A stretch of 64,000 bases of DNA from Alphaproteobacteria bacterium (GTDB taxonomy: Bacteria > Pseudomonadota > Alphaproteobacteria > UBA8366), in contig JAJFJD010000001.1 of NCBI GenBank assembly GCA_021774335.1, positions 248,001-312,000 of the forward strand, read 5' to 3'. Below the pieces are notes generated by a model. It was not told the DNA's origin. It was given only the letters and a program-made list of their open reading frames with translations, and made no database searches. Each line of letters opens with the position of its first letter. The stretch's first letter is position 1. The translations under genes and the position numbers were made by a program. Below, in pieces: positions 16,734 to 26,136 of the stretch.

Positions 16734-17375
16734 ATGCTTTTGCTTGTAGGGCTCGGCAATCCCGGCCCGAAATACGAAAACAACCGGCATAACGTCGGAT
16801 ATATGGCGGTGGACGAAATCGTCCGCCGCCATGGTTTTCAGCCGGGCCGGGCGCGGTTTCAGTCGATTGTGTCGGACGGCACGTTCGGCGGCCGTAAGGT
16901 ATTGGCGATGAAGCCCACCACCTTCATGAACGAATCCGGCCGGGCGGTCGGCGAAGCGGTGCGGTTCTTCAAACTGGAGCTCGAGCAGGTTGTCGTCATT
17001 CACGACGAGTTGGACCTAGCATTCGGCAAGATCCGCGCGAAATGCGGCGGCGGGCATGCCGGCAACAACGGCATCCGCAATATCAGCCAGCATATCGGGC
17101 CGGACTATTGGCGCGTTCGCATCGGTATCGGTCATCCGGGCGAAAAGAGCCGTGTCCATGGCCACGTCCTGAGCGACTTCGCGAAGGCTGACCAGCCGAT
17201 GGTGGATAAGATCGTCGACGCGGTCGCCGACGCCGCCCCTATGATCGGCGCGGATGATTTCAATGGTTTCATGTCGCGCGTGGCATTGCTGATCAATCCA
17301 CCGCGCCCCAAAAAGCCGCCGCAGGAGAAAGGCCCATCCGGCCCGGAAGACGCGGCACGGGACAAAGAGGACTAG
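16734..17375 (+). CDS. pth: Peptidyl-tRNA hydrolase
   Basis: Releases peptides from peptidyl-tRNA that drops off ribosomes. The 213-residue protein has VGLGNPGPKYENNRHNVGY (catalytic His near residue 20), KPTTFMNESG near 60, IHDELDLAFGK near 92-102, and GGGHAGNNGIRNI near 108. The C-terminus adds a Pro/Lys-rich tail of about 25 residues, longer than in E. coli. It lies 30 bases after rplY and one base before ychF, the usual alphaproteobacterial order. Confidence 0.96.
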   Translation: MLLLVGLGNPGPKYENNRHNVGYMAVDEIVRRHGFQPGRARFQSIVSDGTFGGRKVLAMKPTTFMNESGRAVGEAVRFFKLELEQVVVIHDELDLAFGKIRAKCGGGHAGNNGIRNISQHIGPDYWRVRIGIGHPGEKSRVHGHVLSDFAKADQPMVDKIVDAVADAAPMIGADDFNGFMSRVALLINPPRPKKPPQEKGPSGPEDAARDKED

Positions 17376-17376
17376 G

Positions 17377-18474
17377 ATGGGATTCAATTGCGGTATCGTC
17401 GGCCTGCCCAATGTAGGCAAATCGACGCTGTTCAACGCGCTGACCAGCACGGCGCAGGCCGAAGCGGCCAACTATCCGTTCTGTACCATCGAACCGAATG
17501 TGGGCCGGGTCGCGCTGCCCGATCCCCGGATCGACATGCTGGGCAAGCTCAGCGGGTCAGAAAAGATCATCCCGACCTTTTTGGAGGTCGTCGATATCGC
17601 CGGGCTGGTGCGCGGCGCATCCAAAGGCGAAGGCCTCGGCAACCAGTTCCTCGGCCATATCCGGGAAGTCGATGCGGTAATCGAGGTGTTGCGCTGTTTC
17701 GACGATCCCAACATCACGCATGTCGACGAATCGATCGACCCGCTGCGCGACGCGGAGACGGTGGAAACCGAACTGATGCTGGCCGACCTGGACAGTGTCG
17801 AGCGGCGCATCGATCCGCTGCGCAAGAAAGCGACCGCCGACCGCCAGGCAAAAATCGAAGTCGCGGTGATGGAAAAAGTGCTGGCGGTGCTGCAGGACGG
17901 CAAGCCGGCGCGTACCGCCGAAATGACCGCCGAGGAAATGCCGATCTTCCGGCACATGCAGCTGATCACCGCGAAGCCGGTCCTTTATGTCTGCAACGTC
18001 GATGAGGACAGCGCGGCCGAGGGCAACGAATACTCGCAGCGCGTAATCGAGAAGGCCGAGGCCGAGGGCTCCGGCGTCGTCATCGTGTCAGCCGCCATCG
18101 AGTCCGAAGTGTCCCAGCTTGGTAGCCAGGAAGAACGGCAGGAATACCTGGAAAGCCTGGGCCTCGCCGAGGCCGGCCTCGACCGTCTGATCCGCTCCGG
18201 CCATGCCTTGCTGGACCTGATCACCTACCTGACCACCGGTCCGAAGGAAAGCCGCGCCTGGACCGTGCGCCGGGGCGCCGCGGCGCCCGAGGCGGCGGGC
18301 GTTATCCACAGCGACTTCGAGCGCGGCTTCATCTGCGCCGAGGTCATCAACTATGACGACTTCGTTGCCTGCGGCAGCGAACAGGCGGCCAAGGACGCCG
18401 GCAAAATGCGCCAGGAAGGTCGCGACTACATCGTCCAGGACGGTGACGTCATCCTGTTCCGATTCAACGTCTAG
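17377..18474 (+). CDS. ychF: Ribosome-binding ATPase YchF
   Basis: An Obg-family P-loop protein of 365 residues that prefers ATP over GTP and binds ribosomes. Seen are the Walker A GLPNVGKST at residues 8-16, NYPFCTIEPNVG switch region near 32-43, DIAGLVRGASKGEGLGNQFL near 68-87, and CNVDE in place of the GTP-specifying NKxD, which explains the ATP preference. The C-terminal TGS domain ends ARKAGKMRQEG-like DAGKMRQEGRDYIVQDGDVILFRF. Last gene of the rplY-pth-ychF unit. Confidence 0.96.
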   Translation: MGFNCGIVGLPNVGKSTLFNALTSTAQAEAANYPFCTIEPNVGRVALPDPRIDMLGKLSGSEKIIPTFLEVVDIAGLVRGASKGEGLGNQFLGHIREVDAVIEVLRCFDDPNITHVDESIDPLRDAETVETELMLADLDSVERRIDPLRKKATADRQAKIEVAVMEKVLAVLQDGKPARTAEMTAEEMPIFRHMQLITAKPVLYVCNVDEDSAAEGNEYSQRVIEKAEAEGSGVVIVSAAIESEVSQLGSQEERQEYLESLGLAEAGLDRLIRSGHALLDLITYLTTGPKESRAWTVRRGAAAPEAAGVIHSDFERGFICAEVINYDDFVACGSEQAAKDAGKMRQEGRDYIVQDGDVILFRFNV

Positions 18475-18545
18475 AGAGCGCTTCGACACGGCGCGTTCCG
18501 TGGTAAGACTCGGAAACTGGACCGCACTGACAGGGAGGTACCGCG

Positions 18546-18947
18546 ATGATCACCAAAGGCGTCAAACAGCTTGTCGAGGAAGCCAATGCGGAAATCGAAA
18601 CCGTCCCGCTGGATGCCGGCAAGGCGCTGTTGGAGGACGATAGCGTGGTATTCGTCGACATTCGCGACGTCCGGGAGCTGGATCGTGAAGGGATGATCCC
18701 TGGGGCAATGCACGCGCCGCGCGGCATGCTCGAATTCTGGGTCGATCCCGACAGCCCGTATCACAAGGATATCTTCGCATCGGGAAAGAAATTTCTCCTC
18801 TACTGCGCCGGCGCGCAACGGTCGGCGCTCGCAGCCAAGGCGATCCAGGACATGGGCCTGAAGCCGGTCGCCCATCTGGAAGGCGGTTTCGGCGGATGGA
18901 AAGAGGCCGGCGGTCCCATCGGCGACCGTCCACGGCGTAAGAAGTAA
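18546..18947 (+). CDS. Rhodanese-like sulfurtransferase
   Basis: A 133-residue single-domain rhodanese, probably cytosolic. The fold is marked by FVDIRDVRELDREGMIPGAMHAPRG near 38-62; the active-site loop CAGAQRS (about 92-98) has the persulfide-forming cysteine and the basic residue expected for sulfur transfer. The tail is Lys/Arg-rich. A GGGAGGT ribosome site lies six bases before the ATG. The sulfur acceptor is unknown. It converges on the methyltransferase gene nine bases downstream. Confidence 0.9.
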   Translation: MITKGVKQLVEEANAEIETVPLDAGKALLEDDSVVFVDIRDVRELDREGMIPGAMHAPRGMLEFWVDPDSPYHKDIFASGKKFLLYCAGAQRSALAAKAIQDMGLKPVAHLEGGFGGWKEAGGPIGDRPRRKK

Positions 18948-18956
18948 TCCGCCTGG

Positions 18957-19808
18957 CTACGGCGCGGCCGCCGTCGCAAGCCAACAGGAAGCGCCAAGCC
19001 GAACCCCGTCCGACCGCAGATACGGCGTCATGGCCTCGCGCATCTCATCGGCGACCCGCACCTGCACATCCTCCGGCGCCTCCCGCAGAATGTTCCCGAG
19101 CGGACCGAGCTGCACCGCATGCTCAGCCGCACCCTCCACGGTGTCACCCAGCAAGAGATCGCATTCCAACACCTCGACGCGAACCTCGGCAAAGCCGGCA
19201 TCGGTCAGGATTTGACGCGCCCGGTTGCCGTCGGCAAAAGCGAACGGTCCCGGTTCATCGGGCGGCGCCGACGCCGGCAGTTCGATATGCCGCTCCGCCA
19301 CCGCCATCGGGATCGACCGCCAAGGGTTGCGCGCCCGATTGCCCCAACAGACAAACGTAAATCGCCCACCTGGCTTCAGCGCGCTTCGGATATTTGCGAA
19401 AGATGCGACCGGATCGCGGAAGAACATGACGCCCATGCGGGAAAAAGCGTGGTCACGCGGCTCGGCCCATGTTTCGACGGACGCGTCGGCGTTCAGGAAA
19501 CGAAGCGGCAGGTCAGGCTCCGCCGCCGCCCGGGCAACGGCGCGAGCCAGCATCTCCGTCGATATGTCGATCCCGGTGACCGACCCACCCGGACCGACAC
19601 GGCGTGCGAGGTCGAGCGACGTGCCGCCGCAGCCGCAGCCGACGTCGAGCACCGACTGCCCCTCGACAATTCCGGCAACTTCCATTGCCTGCCGGCTGAG
19701 TGGTTGGAGCATGCGGTCCATCGATTCCTGGAAACGGACCCACTTACGGCCATTGGCGCCATTCCAATAAGCGATTTCCTTGGCGTTCGGCCCCGATGCT
19801 TCGACCAT
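18957..19808 (-). CDS. Class I SAM-dependent methyltransferase
   Basis: A 283-residue Rossmann-fold methyltransferase. SVLDVGCGCGGTSLDLARRVG near 50-70 is motif I, GIDISTEMLARA near 77 contacts SAM ribose, and LKPGGRFTFVCWG near 140 is post-motif III. SRMGVMFFRDPVASFANI resembles UbiE-type and other small-molecule methyltransferases. ATG 19808 is chosen over GTG 19817 because GGGAG lies eight bases upstream. The gene follows the MTA phosphorylase stop by 13 bases. Substrate unknown. Confidence 0.85.
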   Translation of the reverse strand: MVEASGPNAKEIAYWNGANGRKWVRFQESMDRMLQPLSRQAMEVAGIVEGQSVLDVGCGCGGTSLDLARRVGPGGSVTGIDISTEMLARAVARAAAEPDLPLRFLNADASVETWAEPRDHAFSRMGVMFFRDPVASFANIRSALKPGGRFTFVCWGNRARNPWRSIPMAVAERHIELPASAPPDEPGPFAFADGNRARQILTDAGFAEVRVEVLECDLLLGDTVEGAAEHAVQLGPLGNILREAPEDVQVRVADEMREAMTPYLRSDGVRLGASCWLATAAAP

Positions 19809-19821
19809 GCCGCTCACTCCC

Positions 19822-20715
19822 TTAATCGGTCGTGGAAAGGATGCGTCCAGCGACCGCGTCCAACTTCGCCGCGACCGCAGGGTCGCGCGCGTCCGGCGGC
19901 GTGATGATCGCGTTGTCGAGTGCGGTATGAGCCCCGGATGGCGCGCTTTCGGTCCGTTGAGCCAGTAAGGGAATCACCGCTTTCACCAGGGCGCGCGCCT
20001 TGTCGGCATTTTCCATCAGCACCTTGATGACCGCGTCCACGGTCACGTCGTCATGATGGGGATGCCAGCAGTCATAGTCCGTGACCATCGCCACCGTGGC
20101 GTAACTCAACTCAGCTTCGCGCGCGAGTTTGGCTTCCGGCATGTTGGTCATGCCGATCACGTCGCAGCCCCAGGACCGGTAGAGTTCGGATTCCGCCCGG
20201 GTCGAGAATTGTGGTCCCTCCATCACCAGATAGGTGCCGCCGCGCACGAGATCGATCCCAGCGGCCTTGCCGGCCGCGTCAATTTGGTCGCAAAGATAGC
20301 TGCAGACAGGGTCAGCCATCGAGACATGCGCCACCAGACCCGGGCCGAAGAAGCTTTTCACCCGGGCAAAGGTACGGTCGATGAACTGATCGACCAGGAC
20401 GAATTGGCCGGGCGGCAAATCCTCGCGCAGCGAGCCGACCGCCGATAGGGAAATGATCTCGGTGACACCGCTGCGTTTCATCACATCGATATTGGCTCGG
20501 AAATTCAAGTCGGTCGGCGGCACCGCGTGCCCGCGCCCATGGCGCGGCAGAAATACAACGCGCTGTCCGTCCAATTCGCCGAACATCAACGCATCGGACG
20601 GTTTGCCGAAGGGCGAATCGACGTCGCGCCACTCGACATTGGTCAGACCATCGATATCGTAAACGCCGCTGCCGCCAATAATACCGACGACCGGCGGACA
20701 CCCCGGTGCACTCAT
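19822..20715 (-). CDS. mtnP: S-methyl-5'-thioadenosine phosphorylase
   Basis: Cleaves MTA, a by-product of polyamine synthesis, to adenine and methylthioribose 1-phosphate. The 297-residue purine phosphorylase-like protein has VGIIGGSGVYDIDG at the N-terminus, FLPRHGRGHAVPPTDLNFRAN near 54-74 (phosphate site), LSAVGSLRED near 90, MEGPQFSTRAES near 170-181, and GMTNMPEAKLAREAELSYATVAMVTDYDCW near 190-220, all typical of MTAP. ATG 20715 has GGGGAG upstream. A C-terminal extension after about 265 is unusual in length. Confidence 0.94.
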   Translation of the reverse strand: MSAPGCPPVVGIIGGSGVYDIDGLTNVEWRDVDSPFGKPSDALMFGELDGQRVVFLPRHGRGHAVPPTDLNFRANIDVMKRSGVTEIISLSAVGSLREDLPPGQFVLVDQFIDRTFARVKSFFGPGLVAHVSMADPVCSYLCDQIDAAGKAAGIDLVRGGTYLVMEGPQFSTRAESELYRSWGCDVIGMTNMPEAKLAREAELSYATVAMVTDYDCWHPHHDDVTVDAVIKVLMENADKARALVKAVIPLLAQRTESAPSGAHTALDNAIITPPDARDPAVAAKLDAVAGRILSTTD

Positions 20716-20789
20716 ACAATTACTCCCCGACAACACAATCCGGCGGCGGAGTATCGATGGGAAACTTCATTCGATCAACCGCAAGCGCC

Positions 20790-20825
20790 AAAATGAAACG
20801 GCCGCGACCCAAAGGGCCGCGGCCG
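20790..20825 (-). terminator. Terminator after petC
   Basis: CGGCCGCG (20799-20806) and CGCGGCCG (20818-20825), extended inward by CCC/GGG around an AAA loop, form a very strong hairpin. Read leftward it is followed by TTTCATTTT, 26 bases after the petC stop, and closes the petABC transcript. Confidence 0.8.
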
Positions 20826-20850
20826 AGTTCAAGAGGCATGCGCCGCGCGG

Positions 20851-21618
20851 TTAGTGGACGCTGGCCCACACTTTCTTCTTTACCGCGATCAGCAAGCCGG
20901 TAAACACCACCAGGAACATCATCACCGAAAGTCCGGTTTTCTTACGCTTTTCCAGATCCGGTGAGGCAGCCCAGGATAGAAAGTTCGTCACGTCCTTGGC
21001 CATCTGGTCGATCGTCGCCTTGGTGCCGTCACCATACTCCACCGCGTCGTCGGAGAGCGGTGCGGCCATCGCAATCCAGTTGCCCGGGAAATACGGATTG
21101 TAGCTGAGGTCTTCCTGCCCCTCGATCCCGTCCGGCGCCTTCTGGTACCCCGTCAGCACGGAATAAACGTAGCTCGGGCCGTGGGCGCGCGCCTTGGTGA
21201 TCAGCGACAAGTCCGGCGGATACGCCCCGTTATTCCCGGCCCGCGCCGCTTGTTCATTCGGGAACGGGCTTACGAATCGGTCCGATGGACGTGCCGGACG
21301 GTTGAACATCTCACCGTCATCATTGGGCTCGGCGTTCTGAACCTCATACTCTTTGGCGAAGGCCTTAACCTGATCTTCGGTGTAGCCCAGGTCCATGATG
21401 TTGCGGTACGAAACCAGCCGCAATCCATGACAGCCCGCGCAAACATCCTTGTAGACCTGAAGACCACGCTGGGCGGACGCCCGGTCGAAGGTTCCGAAAA
21501 TGCCGTCGAAGCTCCACTTCACATCTTTCGGCGCCAGGACATCGCCCGCCGCGTAAGCACCGGTCGACGCCACGAGCGACAAACCGACCACGAGCTTGGC
21601 TATGAGTAGTTTTCGCAT
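20851..21618 (-). CDS. petC: Cytochrome c1 of the bc1 complex
   Basis: A 255-residue cytochrome c1. It has a signal peptide (about 1-23, ending TGAYAA), the haem c site CAGCH near 57-61 followed by GLRLVSYRNI, and a C-terminal membrane anchor (about 228-248) followed by KKKVWASVH. PPDLSLITKARAHG and NPYFPGNWIAMAAPL (with the Met ligand region) are typical. A longer in-frame reading lies inside petB, so the ATG overlapping the petB stop (TGATG) is used. It passes electrons from the Rieske protein to soluble cytochrome c. Confidence 0.96.
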   Translation of the reverse strand: MRKLLIAKLVVGLSLVASTGAYAAGDVLAPKDVKWSFDGIFGTFDRASAQRGLQVYKDVCAGCHGLRLVSYRNIMDLGYTEDQVKAFAKEYEVQNAEPNDDGEMFNRPARPSDRFVSPFPNEQAARAGNNGAYPPDLSLITKARAHGPSYVYSVLTGYQKAPDGIEGQEDLSYNPYFPGNWIAMAAPLSDDAVEYGDGTKATIDQMAKDVTNFLSWAASPDLEKRKKTGLSVMMFLVVFTGLLIAVKKKVWASVH

Positions 21619-22922
21619 CAGGCCGGTTCTCCCTTGGCTGTCGCGGCCCCCGAGGCCGAATCGGAACTCCCACCGGTGACACTTTCGCTGATGCTTTGCG
21701 GCAGCGGAAGCGGCGTCTCCGTCTTGCCGAGTACCGGCAGAAGGATCAGGAAGTGGAAGAAGTAGTATGCGGTACCGATCTGGCCGAGATGGACGAACTT
21801 GAACCACTCGACGCCAAAGACCGGATCGTCGGGCGACTTCGCGCCAACGATGCCGAGAATGATGCAGTCCAACACGAAGAACCAGAAGAACCACTTGTAG
21901 ATCGGCCGGAAACGGCAACTCCGTACCTTCGACGTGTCGAGCCACGGCAGGATGAACAACACCGCGATCGACGCGAACATCAGGATCACACCCAGCAGCT
22001 TCGCTTCGATGAAGAACACGTCGAACGTGATCGACCGCAGGATCGCGTAGAACGGCAGGAAGTACCATTCCGGCACGATATGTGGCGGCGTCACCAGCGG
22101 GTTCGCCGGGATGTAGTTATCCGGGTGCCCAAGGAAGTCTGGCGCATAGAACACGAAACCGGCCCAAACCAGAAGGAACACGCCGAGACCGACCGAATCC
22201 TTGGCCGTGAAGTAAGGATTGAACGGCACGCTGTCCTGCGGCCCCTTCATCTCGATCCCGTCCGGGTTGTTCGACCCCGTCACATGCAGTGCCGCCACAT
22301 GCAGCACCACGACACCGACGATGGCGAAGGGCATCAGGTAATGCAGCGAGAAGAACCGGTTCAGGGTCGCGTTGTCGACGCTGAAACCGCCCCATAACCA
22401 CTCGACGACGGATTCGCCCACCACCGGTATGGCACCGAACAAGCTGGTGATGACCTTGGCGCCCCAGAAGCTCATCTGGCCCCACGGCAACACGTAGCCC
22501 ATGAAGGCGGTCGCCATCATCAGCAGCAGGATCACGACGCCGAGCATCCAGAGCAGTTCGCGCGGAGCCTTGTACGATCCGTAGTACAGCCCGCGGAACA
22601 TGTGGATATAGACGACGATGAAGAACATCGAGCCGCCGTTGGAATGGATGTAGCGAATGAGCCAGCCGTAATTCACGTCGCGCATGATGCGCTCGACGCT
22701 GTCGAAGGCCATCGTCGTATGCGGCGTGTAATGCATCGCCAGCACGATGCCGGTGACGATCATCGCGATCAGGCAGATAGACGCCAATGCGCCAAAATTC
22801 CACCAGTAATTCAAGTTCCGCGGCATCGGGAACTTGTTGTACTCGTGATCCATGAACGAAAAGATCGGAAGCCGATCGTCGACCCAGCGGATCACCGGAT
22901 TACTGTAGGTTTGTTTTTCCAT
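21618..22922 (-). CDS. petB: Cytochrome b of the bc1 complex
   Basis: A 434-residue membrane protein with about eight helices binding haems bL and b[63 protein letters not shown] and [20 protein letters not shown] contain the expected histidine pairs, and [14 protein letters not shown] carries the PEWY motif of the quinol oxidation site. A Ser/Ala-rich tail of about 30 residues follows the last helix. It lies ten bases downstream of petA and overlaps petC. Confidence 0.97.
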   Translation of the reverse strand: MEKQTYSNPVIRWVDDRLPIFSFMDHEYNKFPMPRNLNYWWNFGALASICLIAMIVTGIVLAMHYTPHTTMAFDSVERIMRDVNYGWLIRYIHSNGGSMFFIVVYIHMFRGLYYGSYKAPRELLWMLGVVILLLMMATAFMGYVLPWGQMSFWGAKVITSLFGAIPVVGESVVEWLWGGFSVDNATLNRFFSLHYLMPFAIVGVVVLHVAALHVTGSNNPDGIEMKGPQDSVPFNPYFTAKDSVGLGVFLLVWAGFVFYAPDFLGHPDNYIPANPLVTPPHIVPEWYFLPFYAILRSITFDVFFIEAKLLGVILMFASIAVLFILPWLDTSKVRSCRFRPIYKWFFWFFVLDCIILGIVGAKSPDDPVFGVEWFKFVHLGQIGTAYYFFHFLILLPVLGKTETPLPLPQSISESVTGGSSDSASGAATAKGEPA

Positions 22923-22932
22923 TATCCGGCCC

Positions 22933-23463
22933 CTATCCGATCTTGATCAGCGTGTCCGACAGGAACGCATACGGCGGCACGACCAAATTCGTGGGTGCCG
23001 GCCCCTTGCGGATCCGTCCGGACGTGTCGTAGTGCGAGCCATGGCAGGGGCAGAACCAACCGCCGAAGTCGCCCTTCTTGTCGCTGACCCTGTTGCCGGG
23101 AACGCAGCCAAGATGCGTGCAACTGCCGTTGACGATCAGCCACTCGGTTTTCTGGACGCGAGCCTTGTCGGTCTCCGGGTCGCGCAAAGAAGCGATATCG
23201 ACGGCCGCAGCCTCATCGATCTCTTTCTTCGTGCGCCGCCGGATAAAGACCGGCTGCCCACGCCATTTCACGGTGATTGCCTGTCCGGGCTCAAGTCTGC
23301 TGATGTCGACTTCCGTACTCGACAGCGCCAGCACGTCTGCAGCCGGATTCATTTGATCGATCAGCGGCCAAGCGAAGGAGGCCGCGCCAACAGCGCCAAC
23401 AGCTCCCGCCGCCAGGTAAAGGAACTCTCGCCGGTTTTCGTCGTCGGCGTGGCTATCCGCCAT
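22933..23463 (-). CDS. petA: Ubiquinol-cytochrome c reductase Rieske subunit
   Basis: A 176-residue Rieske protein anchored by an N-terminal helix ([24 protein letters not shown], about 14-37), preceded by NRREF, which resembles a relaxed twin-arginine signal. The 2Fe-2S cluster is bound by CTHLGC near 113-118 and CPCHGSHYD near 135-143. ATG 23463 has AGGGG nine bases upstream; ATG 23472 directly abuts that site. First gene of petABC. Confidence 0.95.
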   Translation of the reverse strand: MADSHADDENRREFLYLAAGAVGAVGAASFAWPLIDQMNPAADVLALSSTEVDISRLEPGQAITVKWRGQPVFIRRRTKKEIDEAAAVDIASLRDPETDKARVQKTEWLIVNGSCTHLGCVPGNRVSDKKGDFGGWFCPCHGSHYDTSGRIRKGPAPTNLVVPPYAFLSDTLIKIG

Positions 23464-23571
23464 GTCGTTCATCCCCTTTCGAATATTCCAAACGGCCCGT
23501 TTATGCGAGCCGCAGTCTGCCCCCTCGAGCATCGGTTTTTATACAGCGCAAGGACTGTGAACGCAGCGACA

Positions 23572-23586
23572 TCGCATCCGATGCGA
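23572..23586. repeat. Palindrome TCGCATCCGATGCGA upstream of petABC
   Basis: Perfect 7-bp arms with a single central base, 109 bp upstream of the petA start. The first 14 bases recur exactly at 27463-27476, upstream of another leftward envelope gene. Possible binding site of a shared regulator. Confidence 0.45.
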
Positions 23587-23645
23587 CATCCTGCCGCAAT
23601 TGCACCGACCACCCCCCGAAGGTTGGTTGGCGCATCGTATAATGG

Positions 23646-23674
23646 AAAAACCCCTCGGACGCAAAGTCTCGGGG
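23646..23674 (-). promoter_or_regulatory. Possible attenuator in the petABC leader
   Basis: Leftward, an imperfect hairpin (CCCC/GGGG plus GAC/GTC, 23651-23674) is followed by TTTTT (complement of 23646-23650). It sits downstream of TATATAG (near 23677-23683), a possible -10, and about 180 bases before petA. No leftward gene to its right would need a terminator, so attenuation is one reading. The stem is imperfect. Confidence 0.3.
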
Positions 23675-23725
23675 CCTATATAGTGCGCCGAACGTGCATC
23701 AATCCTTAATAATGAGCAAAACTGC

Positions 23726-24178
23726 ATGCGAGTTGCTCTGTTTCAGCCGGACATTCCCCAGAATACCGGCGCGGTTTTGCGGCTCGCCGCTTGTCTGGGC
23801 ATCGGAGTCGATGTGATCGAACCATCCGGGTTCGTGTGGTCGGATCGACGCATGAAACGGGCCGGCATGGATTACATAGAGCAAGTCGACCTGGTCCGTC
23901 ATACATCGTGGGACACGTTTCGCGCCCAATTCACAGGACGACTGGTGCTCCTGACGACGCAAGGTGCGACACCGTACCTGGACCACCGCTTCGAGCAAAC
24001 CGACACGCTTTTGCTGGGCCGGGAAAGCGCCGGCGTGCCGTCCGACGTGCATGACACCGCCGACGCACGCATTCGTGTCCCGATGGCCGCCGGTATGCGG
24101 TCGCTCAACGTTGCGCTCGCCGCCGCGATGGTGTTGAGTGAGGCGCTGAGACAGACCGACGGCTTTACGAGCAACTGA
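23726..24178 (+). CDS. trmL: tRNA (cytidine34/5-carboxymethylaminomethyluridine34-2'-O)-methyltransferase TrmL
   Basis: A 150-residue minimal SPOUT methyltransferase that 2'-O-methylates the wobble base of certain leucine tRNAs. The trefoil-knot motifs are all present: [23 protein letters not shown] at the N-terminus, [11 protein letters not shown] near 94-104, and [27 protein letters not shown] near 115-141. Length matches E. coli TrmL. A TAATAA-like -10 sits about 13 bases before the ATG, so the leader may be very short. hemF follows after 11 bases. Confidence 0.94.
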   Translation: MRVALFQPDIPQNTGAVLRLAACLGIGVDVIEPSGFVWSDRRMKRAGMDYIEQVDLVRHTSWDTFRAQFTGRLVLLTTQGATPYLDHRFEQTDTLLLGRESAGVPSDVHDTADARIRVPMAAGMRSLNVALAAAMVLSEALRQTDGFTSN

Positions 24179-24189
24179 TCCAAATTCCC

Positions 24190-25056
24190 ATGACTGAAAG
24201 CGATAGGCAGCAAGCGGCTCGCGCCTGGTTCGAAACGCTGCGGGACGAGATTTGCAACGCCTTCGAGGCTATTGAGCAGGAGTATGACGGGCCGCTGCGC
24301 GACCGCGCGCCCGGCACCTTCACGCAATCAACCTGGACACGGCCGGATAGCGATGCGGAAATGGGAACCGGCGGCGGCGGCGTGATGTCGGTGATGCACG
24401 GCCGGGTCTTCGAAAAGGTCGGCGTTAACATCTCGACCGTCAACGGCGTCTTTTCCGAAGATTTTCGGAAAGAAGTTCCCGGCGCCGCCGAGGACGGCCG
24501 ATTCTGGGCGGGCGGCATTTCACTGGTATCGCATATGCATTCACCGCTGGTGCCCGCCGCCCATATGAACACCCGCCATATCGTGACGACCAAAAGCTGG
24601 TTCGGCGGCGGCGGCGACCTGACCCCGACCTATCCGGACGATACGGACACGCAATCCTTTCATGCCGCCTTCAAAGGCGCCTGCGACGCCCATGCGGTGG
24701 CCGACTACGACCGGTACAAGGAATGGTGCGACGAATATTTTTACCTCAAACACCGGGATGAGCCGCGCGGTATCGGCGGCATTTTCTACGACTACCTGGA
24801 AAGCGGCGATTGGCAGGCGGACTTTGCCTTTACGCAGGACGTCGGCCGCGCCTTCCGTGACGCCTATTGCGCCATCGTCCGCCGCCATATGAACGAACCA
24901 TGGACCGACGAGCAGAAGAACCATCAATTGGTTCGGCGCGGACGCTATGTGGAATTCAACCTGCTCTATGACCGCGGGACGCGGTTTGGCCTGATGACCG
25001 GCGGTAATCCTGATGCCATCTTGATGTCTCTGCCGCCTGAAGTACGCTGGCCGTAA
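24190..25056 (+). CDS. hemF: Oxygen-dependent coproporphyrinogen III oxidase
   Basis: Decarboxylates coproporphyrinogen III to protoporphyrinogen IX with O2 in haem synthesis. The 288-residue protein carries [22 protein letters not shown] near 58-80, [15 protein letters not shown] near 117-131, [13 protein letters not shown] near 137-149, and the C-terminal signature [33 protein letters not shown]. Length and motifs are typical. It is close to petABC, a haem user, although on the other strand. Confidence 0.96.
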   Translation: MTESDRQQAARAWFETLRDEICNAFEAIEQEYDGPLRDRAPGTFTQSTWTRPDSDAEMGTGGGGVMSVMHGRVFEKVGVNISTVNGVFSEDFRKEVPGAAEDGRFWAGGISLVSHMHSPLVPAAHMNTRHIVTTKSWFGGGGDLTPTYPDDTDTQSFHAAFKGACDAHAVADYDRYKEWCDEYFYLKHRDEPRGIGGIFYDYLESGDWQADFAFTQDVGRAFRDAYCAIVRRHMNEPWTDEQKNHQLVRRGRYVEFNLLYDRGTRFGLMTGGNPDAILMSLPPEVRWP

Positions 25057-25085
25057 AGCAAAACAACGATGACCCGAGGAACGCG

Positions 25086-25631
25086 ATGAAACGGCTGTTA
25101 TTTGTTGGTCTGGCGATTTTGCCCGCGCTGTTGCTGCAACTCGCGCCGGCAGCATCCAAAGATTTGAAACTGGGTGCCTTTTTCGGGACATTCAAAGGCA
25201 GCGGTGTCGCCGAGAACAAGGACAGTCTGTATTTCGGCGTTACCGTGCGCGATCTCGATGTCACCATCCAGCCCGCCGGCCAAGGGTTCAACATCGAATG
25301 GACCACCGTTATCCGGCGCGGCGGCAATCCCAGCAAACCCAAGGTCCGGCGCAAGACGCAGAAGATGATGTTTGTGCCGGCACCATCCGCCGGTGTCTAC
25401 CAATCGACGGCACCATCCGACCCGCTGGCCGGGAAGCCGCTGGCCTGGGCGCGGATCAAGGAGACGTCGCTGATCATCAATGTGCTGTCGATCGCCAAGA
25501 ACGGCTCCTATCAGGTGCAAAGCTATACGCGGAAACTGGTGCCTCAGGGAATGGCATTCACCTTCCAACGCATCCGCGACGGCGAGCCGGTGCGCACGGT
25601 CAAAGGCAAGCTGATCAAATACGCGCAGTAG
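25086..25631 (+). CDS. Secreted protein of unknown function
   Basis: A 181-residue protein with a clear signal peptide (about 1-24, cleavage near APAASKD). The mature part is mostly beta strand and basic; it contains LGAFFGTFKGSGVAENKDSLYF and a C-terminal QVQSYTRKLVPQGMAFTFQRIRDG. I do not recognise a named family. A GAGGAA ribosome site precedes the ATG. It follows hemF by 29 bases and may share its transcript. Its last 17 bases overlap the end of the convergent lipoprotein gene. Confidence 0.75.
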   Translation: MKRLLFVGLAILPALLLQLAPAASKDLKLGAFFGTFKGSGVAENKDSLYFGVTVRDLDVTIQPAGQGFNIEWTTVIRRGGNPSKPKVRRKTQKMMFVPAPSAGVYQSTAPSDPLAGKPLAWARIKETSLIINVLSIAKNGSYQVQSYTRKLVPQGMAFTFQRIRDGEPVRTVKGKLIKYAQ

Positions 25632-26136
25632 GTATTGCCGCGTGGCGGCTGCCGGCCGATATCGATTGGCGTTGGCAATTCTCGAACCGCGTCGCCGCAA
25701 CCTCCGCACCGGACTCGACGTTCCGCATGACCAGTGCGCCCCGCTTTACAAATAGCTTGTAGCGCTGGCCGGGTTCCACCTGGAATGCCATGGCGGCGCA
25801 ATCTTTCCGCGCCGTCGTGACCCATCCGTAACTCGCGATGTGAGCAACAAGCTTGTGATTGCCCGGCAAAACGGACGCGCCCTTGGTCGAGCGCCCCGGC
25901 AACCATTCGTCCGGCAGCCCGGGCGGAAAGTAATATTGCGCCAGGGAACCGACCGCCACCCCGTCGATGCTGAATTCCACACCTGCCAACAGAAACCGTT
26001 CGGCCTCGATATAGGCGACCTGGTCGTCGGACCGGCGGTCGCCCGGGTAAAGATGCTTCTTGGCGCAACCGGACAAGACCGCACACAGGGCAATCGCGCA
26101 GAGCGCTCGTGTCGTAATTTTTCGGGCGATCGCCAT
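25615..26136 (-). CDS. Lipoprotein of unknown function
   Basis: A 173-residue protein with a lipoprotein signal: basic start, hydrophobic stretch, then the lipobox LSGC near residues 20-23, so Cys23 would be acylated. The mature part begins AKKHLYPGDRRSDDQVAYI and contains a beta-rich domain with PGNHKLVAHI and FQVEPGQRYKL, the latter resembling PEGA-like or DUF2846-type lipoproteins, though I am not sure of the family. Its start overlaps the upstream DUF2279-like gene stop (TGATG), so the two are coupled. Confidence 0.78.
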   Translation of the reverse strand: MAIARKITTRALCAIALCAVLSGCAKKHLYPGDRRSDDQVAYIEAERFLLAGVEFSIDGVAVGSLAQYYFPPGLPDEWLPGRSTKGASVLPGNHKLVAHIASYGWVTTARKDCAAMAFQVEPGQRYKLFVKRGALVMRNVESGAEVAATRFENCQRQSISAGSRHAAIPTARI

